Part shown: one piece after another, positions 8,170-16,752 of the stretch
How the letters are laid out: every line of letters begins with the position of its first letter
Position numbering within the stretch: position 1 is the stretch's first letter
Source: Lachnospiraceae bacterium
GTDB taxonomy: Bacteria > Bacillota > Clostridia > Lachnospirales > Lachnospiraceae
Direction of reading: 5' to 3'
Assembly: GCA_022799175.1 (NCBI GenBank)
Contig: JAAWNY010000026.1
Span: forward strand, 1 to 38,766
Length of the DNA stretch: 38,766 bases
Notes under the pieces: generated by a model
Told to the model about the DNA's origin: nothing
Database searches by the model: none
Seen by the model: only the letters and a program-made list of their open reading frames with translations
Made by a program: the position numbers and the translations under genes

Positions 8170-8510
8170 TACAGAACAAATTATAGACTATATTCTATAC
8201 TATTAATAAAAATATTTCATAAAATATATTAATATAAAAGAAAAAATAACAAAACTAAAAACAAAATATTATAAGACGAATAATAGAAATATAATGTATT
8301 TATTTTCATACATACGATTCACAGAAGAGAGCATTTCCCCATCAATTGCCCTTCTCAATCATACTTCCATTGCCAAACGAGAAAAACCCTAGAAAAAGAT
8401 TTTCAATTCGCTTTCTTTTCCGCCCAATTTATAGTATACTAAACAATATTATACCTAAAAATCCGACAGCGGAGCAAACCAGACAGACTCCAGAAGAGGA
8501 TAAAAATATC
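8170..8510. other. AT-rich divergent intergenic region
   Basis: About 340 bases between the putP promoter and the DUF6062 gene. The stretch from roughly 8170 to 8310 is extremely AT-rich with many A-tracts, such as might bend DNA. A weak promoter-like pair for the rightward gene is TTTCTT (8412-8417) and TATACT (8435-8440), with a 17-base spacer. No gene, hairpin terminator or known riboswitch was seen. Confidence 0.4.
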
Positions 8511-9284
8511 ATGAAAGAAAAATTATATACCATAGAACTAAACGATGCAATAAAGGCTGGGGATGAGTGTCTGTTTTGTTGGTTGGAGCGCAAGCTAGAG
8601 CAGGAAAATCTGGAATTTGTGCTGGGGTCTTCCTATATGGAGGATGATATCCGGGCGGAAACGAGCCAGAAGGGTTTTTGCCGACATCATACAAAGATGA
8701 TGTATGACTATGGAAACAGTCTGGGGAATGCCTGGATTTTGAAGTCGCGTCTCGAGTATCTCAATCAAGAGTTGAAAAAGCAGATGGCACACTATGTGCC
8801 GGGGAAACGTTCAAATTTTCTGGAACGTTTTAAGAAGTCGGAACGAACCCTGTCAGGAGAAGGAACCGCCATGGCAGAAACCTGGCTTCGCTCAGAAGAG
8901 ACACACTGTTATGTATGTGAACGTATGAGAAAGATTTACGAGCGAATGTTGGATACTTTTGTCTATATGTTGCACAGCGATCCGGAGTTTTGCAGACTTT
9001 TATTGGAATCTAAAGGGTTTTGTATTCATCATTTTGGCGATGTACTAAAGATTTGTGAGGAAAAATTAAAACCACAACAGAAACAGGAATGGATTCCGAA
9101 ACTGGCAAAGCTAATGGAGAGGAATCTGGATCGGGTACAGGAGGATATTGAATGGTTGATAGAGAAGTATGACTATCGAAATAAAGATGCAGATTGGCGA
9201 CAATCACGGGATGCGGTGCAAAGAACTATGCAAAAGACGGTGGGAGGTTATCCGGCAGATCCGGTATTCCAATGCCGAAAATAA
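8511..9284 (+). CDS. DUF6062 family protein
   Basis: A 257-residue soluble protein resembling the DUF6062 family of Firmicutes, whose function is not known. Two similar metal-site-like modules are visible. The first has CLFC (Cys20, Cys23) followed by GFCRHH (Cys57, His59/His60). The second has CYVC (Cys133, Cys136) followed by GFCIHH (Cys171, His173/His174). This suggests an internal duplication, with each half able to hold zinc or another metal. The frame is open from 8346, but the start at 8511 is preferred: GAGGA lies ten bases upstream and the family begins with MKEKLYTI-like sequence. It lies upstream of rubrerythrin on the same strand; no terminator separates them. Confidence 0.8.
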   Translation: MKEKLYTIELNDAIKAGDECLFCWLERKLEQENLEFVLGSSYMEDDIRAETSQKGFCRHHTKMMYDYGNSLGNAWILKSRLEYLNQELKKQMAHYVPGKRSNFLERFKKSERTLSGEGTAMAETWLRSEETHCYVCERMRKIYERMLDTFVYMLHSDPEFCRLLLESKGFCIHHFGDVLKICEEKLKPQQKQEWIPKLAKLMERNLDRVQEDIEWLIEKYDYRNKDADWRQSRDAVQRTMQKTVGGYPADPVFQCRK

Positions 9285-9377
9285 GAAAGGATTGCCGAAA
9301 ATTTGGTATATTCCAGCGAAAAAGAGAAATAATAGTGGAGAATCTAGAGCGTAAATGATTACAGAAGGAGATTTTCC

Positions 9378-9971
9378 ATGATTGATTTAAAAAACAGTGA
9401 GACGGCAAAAAATTTGATGCGGGCATTTGCGGGAGAGAGTCAGGCCAGGAACCGTTATACGCTGGCGGCTGATGTGGCGAAAAAGCAGGGGCTTCCGGTG
9501 ATTCAGTCGGTATTTTTGTTTACAGCAGGTCAGGAATTGGCTCATGCCCAGATTTTTTATGATTATCTGAAAGATTTAAAGGGAAAGAATATTCTGATTG
9601 ATGGGGCGTATCCGGTGGACCAATATGACAGCAGTTTGGATCTTTTGAAAGCTGCCAGACATAATGAATATGAAGAGTTTCAGGATGTTTATCAGAGTTT
9701 TGGCAAAGTGGCTGAAGAAGAGGGATTTGCTCAAATTGCCGGATCTTTTTTTCAGATAGCTGACATTGAGAAGGTACATGGCGATCGCTTTCAGTTGTTT
9801 GCTGATTACCTGGAACGAAATCAGCTTTTTGTATCGGAGGTGGAGACCGGTTGGATGTGTTTGAACTGTGGTTTTGTATTTCGTGGAACGAAGGCACCAG
9901 CTTCCTGCCCGGTATGTCATCATGAGCAGGGATATTTTCTGCGGTTGGAGCTTGCGCCTTATATTCAGTGA
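9378..9971 (+). CDS. rbr: rubrerythrin
   Basis: Non-haem iron peroxidase protecting anaerobes from peroxide, 197 residues. The N-terminal ferritin-like four-helix domain carries the di-iron ligands, visible in AGESQARNRY, GQELAHAQ, HNEYEEF and IEKVHGDRF. The C-terminal rubredoxin-like domain has CLNCG and CPVC around residues 160-180, for a single Fe(Cys)4 centre. AGAAGGAG precedes the ATG. A short GC-rich hairpin with TTTT follows the gene, so it may be transcribed alone or as the end of a DUF6062-rbr unit. It indicates an anaerobic lifestyle. Confidence 0.94.
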   Translation: MIDLKNSETAKNLMRAFAGESQARNRYTLAADVAKKQGLPVIQSVFLFTAGQELAHAQIFYDYLKDLKGKNILIDGAYPVDQYDSSLDLLKAARHNEYEEFQDVYQSFGKVAEEEGFAQIAGSFFQIADIEKVHGDRFQLFADYLERNQLFVSEVETGWMCLNCGFVFRGTKAPASCPVCHHEQGYFLRLELAPYIQ

Positions 9972-10009
9972 GTGAAACCTGTTTGAGATACCATAACAGA
10001 AAAACATGC

Positions 10010-10037
10010 GGGGCAGGCGGTGCGGCCTGCTCCTTTT
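10010..10037 (+). terminator. probable weak terminator after rubrerythrin
   Basis: GC-rich 8-bp stem (10010-10017 with 10026-10033, one G-U pair), 8-base loop, followed by only four T. It fits the gap between rbr and the HAD gene, but the short T-run suggests partial read-through. Confidence 0.5.
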
Positions 10038-10081
10038 GCGGAATATTACGGAAAAATAAAGAGATAGGAGAGAATCTACAT

Positions 10082-10744
10082 ATGGAAAACAAAAAAATTC
10101 GGGGAGTTATTTTTGATCAGGATGGTCTTTTATTTGATACGGAACGAATTTCTGTGGAAGCTTGGAATCTGGCAGGGGATGAGTTGGGATTTCATCTGGA
10201 GGAATCTTTTCTCTGTACGATCCGTGGAGCCAATGCGCAGGATTCTGCCATAAGATTTCGGGAAAGGTTTGGGGATGCTTTTGACTTTTTGAAACTGCGA
10301 AAACGGAAACAGGAGCATTTTATGAGAATTTTACGAGAGCGGGAAATGCCTGTGAAACTAGGGGCCCGGGAGTTGCTTATTTATTTGCAAGAGCAGGAAT
10401 ATAAGGTGGCGCTGGCTACAGCAAGCACACGGGAGTATTCTATGGAAAACCTAGAACGAGCCGGGCTTACGGAATTTTTTTCTTTGATGATTACTGGAGA
10501 TATGGTGCAGCAGGCAAAGCCGAATCCGGAAATTTTTCTGAAAGCAGCAGAAAAGATGGGAGAAGAACCTGGACATTGTCTTGTATTGGAGGACAGTCTG
10601 AATGGTGTGGAGGCTGGTATCCAGGGTGGTTTTGTCACGATTATGGTGCCGGATTTGACGCAGCCAGATCAAAAACTGCGCAGCCGGGTGGAACGGGTAT
10701 GTGACTCTTTGCTGGAGGTAAGAGACTGGCTGATGGAGGGGTAA
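10082..10744 (+). CDS. HAD family hydrolase, beta-phosphoglucomutase-like
   Basis: Haloacid dehalogenase superfamily phosphatase or phosphomutase, 220 residues. Motif I is FDQDGLLFDTE (nucleophile Asp), with a helical cap inserted after it as in subfamily IA. Motif II is ATAS, the conserved Lys is in QAKPNPEIF, and motif III is VLEDSLNGVEAG. The substrate cannot be assigned; such proteins range from sugar-phosphate mutases to broad phosphatases. The frame is open back to 9968, but ATG 10082 has TAGGAGAG upstream and starts at the family N-terminus. The metallophosphoesterase gene starts five bases after its stop, so the two are probably one operon. Confidence 0.9.
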   Translation: MENKKIRGVIFDQDGLLFDTERISVEAWNLAGDELGFHLEESFLCTIRGANAQDSAIRFRERFGDAFDFLKLRKRKQEHFMRILREREMPVKLGARELLIYLQEQEYKVALATASTREYSMENLERAGLTEFFSLMITGDMVQQAKPNPEIFLKAAEKMGEEPGHCLVLEDSLNGVEAGIQGGFVTIMVPDLTQPDQKLRSRVERVCDSLLEVRDWLMEG

Positions 10745-10748
10745 GCAG

Positions 10749-11624
10749 GTGAAAGCAGGAGTAGGAGCGGTGGCATTGCTGACTATGTTGGTGACGGGTG
10801 GACGGATACGTTCCCGTTATGAACGGGATCATTTTGTGGTGGAGGAGACTGGTATCTCATCTCCCAAAATAAAGCAGGCCAAAAGGCTGGTATTTCTTAC
10901 TGATTTGCATGATAAGGAATTCGGAGTCGGAAATTGCCAGCTTCTGAATGAGATAAGCAAGATAAAGCCATCAGCCGTTTTGATTGGTGGCGATACCATG
11001 GTGGTGAAACCCGATCGGGCAAAACTGATGGTAACAGAGACTTTGCTGGACGGACTGTCAGGAATCTGTTCGATTTATTATGGGAACGGAAATCATGAAC
11101 AGCGTCTTCGAAGAGAAAAGAAAACTTATGGGGAATTGTATCCGGAATTTCGCCGGCTTTTAAAACGATATGGCGTGATCTATCTGTCAGATGCGTCGGC
11201 AAATTTAGGAGAAGATATCCGCATCAGCGGTTTGAATATCACTCAAAACTATTATCGGGATTTTATACCGGAACGGATGAAACAAGAGTATGTGCGACGA
11301 CATTTGGGGCCATCATCCGAAGAACGATATCAGATTCTTCTGGCACATTCCCCGTTGTTTTTCAATGCCTATCGCGACTGGGGGGCGGATTTGACATTGG
11401 CCGGCCATTTTCATGGTGGGACTATCCGGATACCAGGTCTTGGCGGAGTGATGACGCCACAGTACCAGTTTTTTCTGCCTTGTTGTGCAGGGACATTTAA
11501 GAAGGATGGGCGGCATATGATTGTGGGACGTGGTTTGGGAACGCATTCGATTAATATTCGACTTTGCAACCGGCCTCAGGTGGTAGTCATCCGATTGTTG
11601 CCGGATATTAAGATAGAAAGATAA
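10749..11624 (+). CDS. metallophosphoesterase (YkuE-like)
   Basis: Calcineurin-like phosphoesterase of 291 residues. The metal-binding motifs occur in order: TDLHD (DxH), GGDTM (GDxx), GNHE, HSP, and AGHFHGG (GHxH). A hydrophobic N-terminal stretch of only about ten residues precedes the domain and may be a weak membrane anchor, as in YkuE-type enzymes. It starts at GTG with GGAGGGG about seven bases upstream, five bases after the HAD gene. The natural substrate is unknown; related proteins cleave phosphodiesters or lipid pyrophosphates. Confidence 0.88.
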   Translation: MKAGVGAVALLTMLVTGGRIRSRYERDHFVVEETGISSPKIKQAKRLVFLTDLHDKEFGVGNCQLLNEISKIKPSAVLIGGDTMVVKPDRAKLMVTETLLDGLSGICSIYYGNGNHEQRLRREKKTYGELYPEFRRLLKRYGVIYLSDASANLGEDIRISGLNITQNYYRDFIPERMKQEYVRRHLGPSSEERYQILLAHSPLFFNAYRDWGADLTLAGHFHGGTIRIPGLGGVMTPQYQFFLPCCAGTFKKDGRHMIVGRGLGTHSINIRLCNRPQVVVIRLLPDIKIER

Positions 11625-11680
11625 CAGTTTTTGTGCCTGAAAGGTGGTGCAAAAAAAGAATTCCCAAGGAGTAGATAATA

Positions 11681-12475
11681 ATGGTGATTTCTTATAAACT
11701 GGAAAAATTTGAAGGTCCTTTGGATCTGCTTTTGCATTTAATTGATAAAAATAAGGTAGATATCTATGATATTCCGATTGCGGAGATTACCCGACAATAT
11801 TTAGAGTATGTCAACCAGATGGAACGGGAGGATCTGAATGTAGTCAGTGATTTTCTAGTAATGGCAGCGACTCTTTTGGATATTAAATCACAGATGCTGT
11901 TGCCAGTTGAGGGAAACGAGGAGGGGGAAGAAGCGGATCCCCGTGCAGAGTTGGTGGCACGTTTGCTGGAATATAAGCGGTATAAACTGATGGCTCAGGA
12001 GCTTTTGGATATGGAGGAAGATGCTCAAGGGGTTTTTTTTAAGTCGCCGACTGTGCCAAGGGAAGTGGCGAAGTATGAGCCACCAGTGAATCTGGATGCG
12101 TTGTTGGACGGGTTGACTTTGGCAAAGTTACAGCGAATCTTTGAGTCGGTAATGAAACGGCAACAAGACAAGATAGATCCTATCCGTAGTTCTTTTGGGA
12201 CGATTCGCAAGGAGCCAGTGAGCTTAGAGACCAGGATCCTGGACGTGATGCAGTTTGCAAGAGCTCGCCGTCATTTCGGTTTTCGACAGCTGTTAGAACG
12301 GCAAGGGGACAAACTGGAAGTAGTTATTACATTTCTGGCGGTTCTGGAACTGATGAAGATAGGAAAGATTCACCTGAAACAAGAGAATATTTTTGATGAT
12401 ATGGAGATAGAAACGCTGGAGGAGGAAGGGGAGGAAACGGATCTGGAGTTGGATTTAGAAGGACTGGAGGGATAA
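11681..12475 (+). CDS. scpA: segregation and condensation protein A
   Basis: Kleisin subunit of the bacterial SMC-ScpAB condensin, which bridges the SMC heads during chromosome organisation and segregation. The 264-residue chain begins with the highly conserved KLEKFEGPLDLLLHLI and IYDIPIAEIT blocks. It has the ATLLDIKSQMLLP segment and ends in a winged-helix domain that would contact SMC. The C-terminus is very acidic. AAGGAG stands about nine bases before the ATG. scpB starts 16 bases after its stop, the usual arrangement. Confidence 0.96.
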   Translation: MVISYKLEKFEGPLDLLLHLIDKNKVDIYDIPIAEITRQYLEYVNQMEREDLNVVSDFLVMAATLLDIKSQMLLPVEGNEEGEEADPRAELVARLLEYKRYKLMAQELLDMEEDAQGVFFKSPTVPREVAKYEPPVNLDALLDGLTLAKLQRIFESVMKRQQDKIDPIRSSFGTIRKEPVSLETRILDVMQFARARRHFGFRQLLERQGDKLEVVITFLAVLELMKIGKIHLKQENIFDDMEIETLEEEGEETDLELDLEGLEG

Positions 12476-12490
12476 AAGGGGATGATACAT

Positions 12491-13240
12491 ATGGAAAATC
12501 CATTTGAAGACGAGGAGGAAGCGTTTGATCTTGCTGCTGTGGAAGCGCGTCATGAGGAGATGGAGGGAGATAACGGGAGCTATCCGGAGAGTGATTGGGA
12601 AGCGATCGTAGAAGCGGTTTTGTTTACCATGGGGAATTCGGTGGAGTTGCGACAGCTAGCCATTGCGATTGGGCAAAGTGAAAAAGTAGCATGGCGTGTG
12701 ACAAAAAATTTACAAAAGCGCTATGAAAAGGAAAATCGAGGGATGCAGATTCTAGAGTTCGAGGAAGCGTTTCAGATGAGTACAAAGGCACGGTTTTATG
12801 AAAATCTAATTTTGGTTGCGTCAGCGCCCAAGAAGCATGTGTTGACAGAGGTGATGCTGGAAACTTTGTCAATTATTGCCTATAAGCAGCCGATAACCAA
12901 ATTGGAGATATCTAAAATCCGAGGCGTTTCGTCGGATCATGCTGTAAATCGGTTGGTGGAGTATGAGCTGGTGAAAGAGGTAGGGCGTCTGGACGCGCCG
13001 GGAAGGCCAGTTTTATTTGCCACTACAGAGGAATTCCTGAGACGTTTTGGGATTGGGGCAGTGATGGATCTGCCTAGTATGAATCCAGAACAAGAAGAGG
13101 AAATTATTCAGGCCGTGGAGGAAGAGCTGCAATTGAAACTAACGGATCAGGGAGAGATTCTGGATTCGGAACAAAGCAAGGAAAATCCCGTTTTGAAAGA
13201 GGCAGACTCCGAAGAAGAGGCGGGTTTTGCCTTGACTTGA
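12491..13240 (+). CDS. scpB: segregation and condensation protein B
   Basis: Kleisin-associated subunit that dimerises and binds ScpA in the SMC complex. It is 249 residues. The first 35 are an acidic extension; tandem winged-helix domains follow. Family blocks are EAVLFTMG and the conserved ETLSIIAYKQPITKLEISKI region, then RGVSSDHAVNRLVE, GRPVLFATTEEFL and FGI. ATG 12491 is chosen over ATG 12482 because GGGG stands nine bases upstream of it and directly abuts the other. The C-terminal tail of about 45 residues is acidic and probably disordered. Confidence 0.95.
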   Translation: MENPFEDEEEAFDLAAVEARHEEMEGDNGSYPESDWEAIVEAVLFTMGNSVELRQLAIAIGQSEKVAWRVTKNLQKRYEKENRGMQILEFEEAFQMSTKARFYENLILVASAPKKHVLTEVMLETLSIIAYKQPITKLEISKIRGVSSDHAVNRLVEYELVKEVGRLDAPGRPVLFATTEEFLRRFGIGAVMDLPSMNPEQEEEIIQAVEEELQLKLTDQGEILDSEQSKENPVLKEADSEEEAGFALT

Positions 13241-13362
13241 TTTCGATAACATGATACTATTTGTTCATAGAATTTGTAAGGATATCAACACCATTGTCAG
13301 ATAGAAATGATGGGATTGCATGTGCCGACGGCACAAGGATAGAGCGAAGGGAGCAAGGACAG

Positions 13363-13797
13363 ATGCCGAAAATTCGAATCCGGTATTTGAAGGAACAGAT
13401 ACCTAGGCTGTCTTATGTGGATGGCAAATCAGACTGGATTGATCTGCGTGCTGCGGAAGATGTGGAACTAAAGGCAGGGGAATTTCGGCTGATTCCATTG
13501 GGAGTCGCTATGGAATTGCCCGAAGGATATGAGGCGCATGTGGTTCCCCGAAGCAGTACCTATAAAAATTATGGAATTATTCAGACAAATCATATGGGTG
13601 TGATTGACGAGAGTTATTGTGGGGATAACGATCAATGGTTTTTTCCTGCATATGCATTGCGGGATACACGGATACAGGAAGGGGATCGGATCTGTCAGTT
13701 CCGGATTATGAAGCACCAACCGATGATTTTGTTTGAAGAAGTGGAATGTCTGGGACATGAGGACCGAGGGGGAATCGGAAGTACCGGTAGAAAGTGA
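13363..13797 (+). CDS. dut: dUTP diphosphatase
   Basis: Trimeric dUTPase that hydrolyses dUTP to dUMP and pyrophosphate, keeping uracil out of DNA and feeding dTMP synthesis. The motifs run in order: DLRAAEDV (motif 1), [11 protein letters not shown] (motif 2), [14 protein letters not shown] (motif 3), GDRICQFRI (motif 4) and the C-terminal [10 protein letters not shown] (glycine-rich motif 5) that closes over the active site. Its 144 residues are normal. The frame is open from 13261, but the ATG at 13363 has AGGGAGCAAGG before it and starts at the family N-terminus. It sits between scpB and a TPR protein. Confidence 0.93.
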   Translation: MPKIRIRYLKEQIPRLSYVDGKSDWIDLRAAEDVELKAGEFRLIPLGVAMELPEGYEAHVVPRSSTYKNYGIIQTNHMGVIDESYCGDNDQWFFPAYALRDTRIQEGDRICQFRIMKHQPMILFEEVECLGHEDRGGIGSTGRK

Positions 13798-13806
13798 TGG
13801 AAAACA

Positions 13807-14919
13807 GTGAATAATTACGGAAGATATGAGAATAAAAGTGGTAGAAATCCGCGTCGTACGGATAATACCAGGTATACAGTACAGCCGATGAGTAATCAGC
13901 GACGGCAGGGAACGACGGGACGCAGCCAGAGACAAAATTCTGCTATGCACAATCGAGATGCTTCTCGGGAGAATTTCAGAGTAGTAGGAAACAGGGGACG
14001 AAGTTCTACTCACTCAGGTAGCAGTTCCCGGCAGGAAGTTGCCTATCGGGGTGGAAGTATGAACGCAGGAGGAAGGGCCGTGGAAGACGAACGGGCACGG
14101 ATGCGTGCGCGTGCGCGAAAGAAAAAGCGGCGGCTTCAAAGAAGGATCCTGTTGGGAAGTTTTTTTCTGTTGCTGTTGTTTTTGATTGGCGGAGCTGCTT
14201 ATGGTTTTGTGCGGCATCAGAGAGAGACGAAGAAACAGGAATTGTTGAAAGAGGGGATTGAACTTTTAAACGGGAATCATTATGAGGAGGCAATCACTCG
14301 ATTGGATGAGGCGCTTCAATGGTCGAAAGGAAAGGTGGGAGAATTTGAGATCACTGTGCTGTTGTATCGGGCAGAGGCAGAATTCCGTCTGGAAGACTAT
14401 GATGCAGCTTTGAATACTTATGGAATCTTGCGAAAAGAGGATTCAGAAAATGAGGATTATAAAAGGGGCGAGGCTTACTGTAAGGTAAAGAAAGGAGACT
14501 ATGACGGGGCTCTTGCTTTGGGCGTGATCGATGGATATGTCTGTAATCTCAAAGCGGTGGAGCAAATAAATGCCGGGGAATATGACGGAGCTCTGGAGTG
14601 GATAGAAAGAGGAAAAGCGGCGGGGGATTCTCTGCAAGATTTATTATTTAATGAAGCAGTAGTATGGGAAAATAAGGGAGAATTTACCAAAGCGCTGGAA
14701 CTGTTTGAGGCTTATGCGAAAGAATATGGAACCGATGAGAATGTGGAGCATGAGCTGACTTTCTTGAGAAGCCGACAAAAAATAGAAACAACCGTGCAGG
14801 TGGAAAAAGAAAGCAGAGAGGGAGAAGCGGGAAATGATTCTGGGGAAGAAGGAAGTACGGAAGTTGGGGAATTAGAATCGGAGAGCACAGCTGAGAGTGA
14901 GATAGAAGCAGTGGGATAG
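13807..14919 (+). CDS. membrane-anchored tetratricopeptide-repeat protein
   Basis: A 370-residue protein not recognised as a named gene. The first about 110 residues are Arg/Asn/Ser/Gly-rich, basic and probably disordered, and should lie in the cytoplasm. One membrane helix follows (about 114-135). Outside the membrane are helical TPR-like repeats (about 145-315), for example NHYEEAITRLDEAL and EFTKALELFEAYAKEYG. The last 45 residues are Glu/Ser-rich. It starts at GTG with a modest GATGGAAA upstream, ten bases after dut. A scaffold role at the membrane is possible but is only inference. Confidence 0.8.
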   Translation: MNNYGRYENKSGRNPRRTDNTRYTVQPMSNQRRQGTTGRSQRQNSAMHNRDASRENFRVVGNRGRSSTHSGSSSRQEVAYRGGSMNAGGRAVEDERARMRARARKKKRRLQRRILLGSFFLLLLFLIGGAAYGFVRHQRETKKQELLKEGIELLNGNHYEEAITRLDEALQWSKGKVGEFEITVLLYRAEAEFRLEDYDAALNTYGILRKEDSENEDYKRGEAYCKVKKGDYDGALALGVIDGYVCNLKAVEQINAGEYDGALEWIERGKAAGDSLQDLLFNEAVVWENKGEFTKALELFEAYAKEYGTDENVEHELTFLRSRQKIETTVQVEKESREGEAGNDSGEEGSTEVGELESESTAESEIEAVG

Positions 14920-14949
14920 TATAAAATTTGACGGCTGACAGGAGCAGGA

Positions 14950-16218
14950 ATGGCAGAATTGATTGAAGTAAAAGCAGTAGAAGAGCGAGTAATCTTGATT
15001 GCAGTAGGAGTGGGAGATGGAAGCGATGTGGCGGCCTCTTTGACAGAACTGGAAGAGCTGGTAGATACGGCTGGTGCAGTTGCTGTAGATAAGATGATCC
15101 AGAATCGGGAAAATATTCATCCTGGTACCTATTTGGGCAAGGGAAAGATCGACGAAGTAAAGGAGCGGATCTGGGAACTGAATGCGACCGGGGTGGTATG
15201 TGACGACGAATTGTCGCCTGCTCAGCTGCGTAATCTAGAGAATGCGCTTGACACGAAGGTTATGGATCGTACCATGGTAATTCTGGATATATTTGCGGCT
15301 CGTGCCAACACCAGTGAAGGAAAAATTCAGGTAGAGTTAGCTCAGTTGAAATACCGGGCCGCCAGACTAGTCGGGTTGCGTAATTCGTTGTCTCGTCTGG
15401 GTGGAGGTATCGGAACTCGGGGGCCTGGGGAGAAGAAGCTGGAGATGGATCGACGTCTGATCCATGAGCGGATTGGGCAGCTGAAATCAGAATTGGAAGA
15501 GGTCAAACGCCACCGGGAGGTACAGAGAAAGCAGCGGGAGAGAACCCATACACCAGTGGCAGCGATTGTAGGCTATACGAATGCGGGAAAATCCACTTTG
15601 CTGAATCGTCTTACTGGGGCCGGAATTCTAGCGGAGGATAAATTATTTGCCACTTTGGATCCGACCACCCGTATTTTGGAGCTGGACAGCGGAAGAAGAA
15701 TACTTTTGACAGATACAGTAGGTTTTATCCGCAAACTTCCCCATCATTTAGTGGAAGCATTCAAAAGTACATTGGAAGAAGCGAAATACAGTGATATTAT
15801 TTTGCATGTGGCAGATAGTTCGAATTCTCAGATGGATATACAGATGCATGTGGTCTATGAAACATTGCGGGAACTGGGAGTGAGTGGCAAGACAATCGTT
15901 ACTGTATTTAATAAGATAGATCAGGCAGAAGGAGAGCAGCTGCCAAGGGATTTGCACTCGGATTATCAAGTACGGATTTCTGCCAGGACAGGTCAGGGAG
16001 TAGACACTCTGTTAGAGACTCTGGAAATGATTTTGCGAAATCAAAATATATATCTGGAACGGTTATTTCCCTATCCAGAAGCAGGTAAAATTCAGCAGAT
16101 CCGGAAGTATGGAGAGCTTTTAGAAGAAGAATATCGGGAGGATGGTATTGCAGTAAAGGCTTATGTACCGGCTGAATTATTTGTCACACTACAAGGAGAG
16201 GGAGCAGGGCAGATATAA
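14950..16218 (+). CDS. hflX: GTPase HflX
   Basis: Ribosome-associated GTPase that splits or rescues stalled 70S ribosomes. In 422 residues it has the N-terminal HflX domain with HPGTYLGKGK, DDELSPAQLRNLE and the VMDRTMVILDIFAARA stretch. The glycine-rich GGGIGTRGPGE linker and a coiled coil follow, then the G domain: G1 GYTNAGKST (208-216), G3 DTVGFI and G4 NKID. The ATG has GGAGCAGG just upstream. A small membrane protein gene follows closely and may be co-transcribed. Confidence 0.96.
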   Translation: MAELIEVKAVEERVILIAVGVGDGSDVAASLTELEELVDTAGAVAVDKMIQNRENIHPGTYLGKGKIDEVKERIWELNATGVVCDDELSPAQLRNLENALDTKVMDRTMVILDIFAARANTSEGKIQVELAQLKYRAARLVGLRNSLSRLGGGIGTRGPGEKKLEMDRRLIHERIGQLKSELEEVKRHREVQRKQRERTHTPVAAIVGYTNAGKSTLLNRLTGAGILAEDKLFATLDPTTRILELDSGRRILLTDTVGFIRKLPHHLVEAFKSTLEEAKYSDIILHVADSSNSQMDIQMHVVYETLRELGVSGKTIVTVFNKIDQAEGEQLPRDLHSDYQVRISARTGQGVDTLLETLEMILRNQNIYLERLFPYPEAGKIQQIRKYGELLEEEYREDGIAVKAYVPAELFVTLQGEGAGQI

Positions 16219-16250
16219 GAATGGATATAGGATTTGGGAGGAAAAACAGG

Positions 16251-16664
16251 ATGAACTGGGAGCAGAAAATGGCAGCGGATGCTGTTCGGTATATGGTATT
16301 GGGAGTTGTAGTAGTGGCTCTTTTGGCAATTATTTTAATTCATCCTATTGAAGTGCCAAAGTATGATCGGTGGTTTGTAGAAGTGCATGTGGTCAAAAAA
16401 GAAGTCACGGAGATAGAAGGGGAAACGGTTTATCTGCTTCATTGTGAAGAGAAGGATGGAAAAGAAGATATCTTTGAGATTGCCGATGAGGCGATTGGAG
16501 AGCGGTTTGAAGAATCGGATGTATTCAGACAGATTAAAACTGGGAAATACTATAAATTTCGAATCGGAAAGGCAGAGGAATTCGGAAGATATTATCCTTG
16601 TGTGAGTGGAGCGGTTAAGTTGATTGATGGTTTTAGCGAGGAAACAAAAGTACAAAAGAAATAA
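16251..16664 (+). CDS. small membrane-anchored protein of unknown function
   Basis: A protein of 137 residues that I do not recognise. One membrane helix lies near the N-terminus (about residues 14-32). A small extracytoplasmic or cytosolic beta-rich domain of about 100 residues follows, with many charged residues. It contains a single Cys pair candidate (LLHCEE and YPCVSG). The frame is open to ATG 16221, but ATG 16251 has GGGAGG nine bases upstream. It directly follows hflX and precedes a strong terminator, so it is the last gene of this operon. Confidence 0.7.
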   Translation: MNWEQKMAADAVRYMVLGVVVVALLAIILIHPIEVPKYDRWFVEVHVVKKEVTEIEGETVYLLHCEEKDGKEDIFEIADEAIGERFEESDVFRQIKTGKYYKFRIGKAEEFGRYYPCVSGAVKLIDGFSEETKVQKK

Positions 16665-16679
16665 CTTCTTAATAAAAAG

Positions 16680-16726
16680 AAAACTGTCACAGAGTATTCA
16701 TGCGAAATCTCTGCGACAGTTTTTTT
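16680..16726. terminator. bidirectional terminator
   Basis: Stem of 9 plus 5 bp broken by one A-C mismatch (16680-16694 with 16709-16723), then seven T at 16720-16726. The left side is preceded by an A-rich tract, so it can also end the convergent FadR-family gene on the minus strand. Confidence 0.85.
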
Positions 16727-16752
16727 CATATAGGGATCCTCCTCGAAAGGGA

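Noticed and set aside
9520-10092. 190-residue open frame on the minus strand
   Set aside because: It overlaps the rubrerythrin gene and its terminator region; no family resemblance and no ribosome binding site were found.
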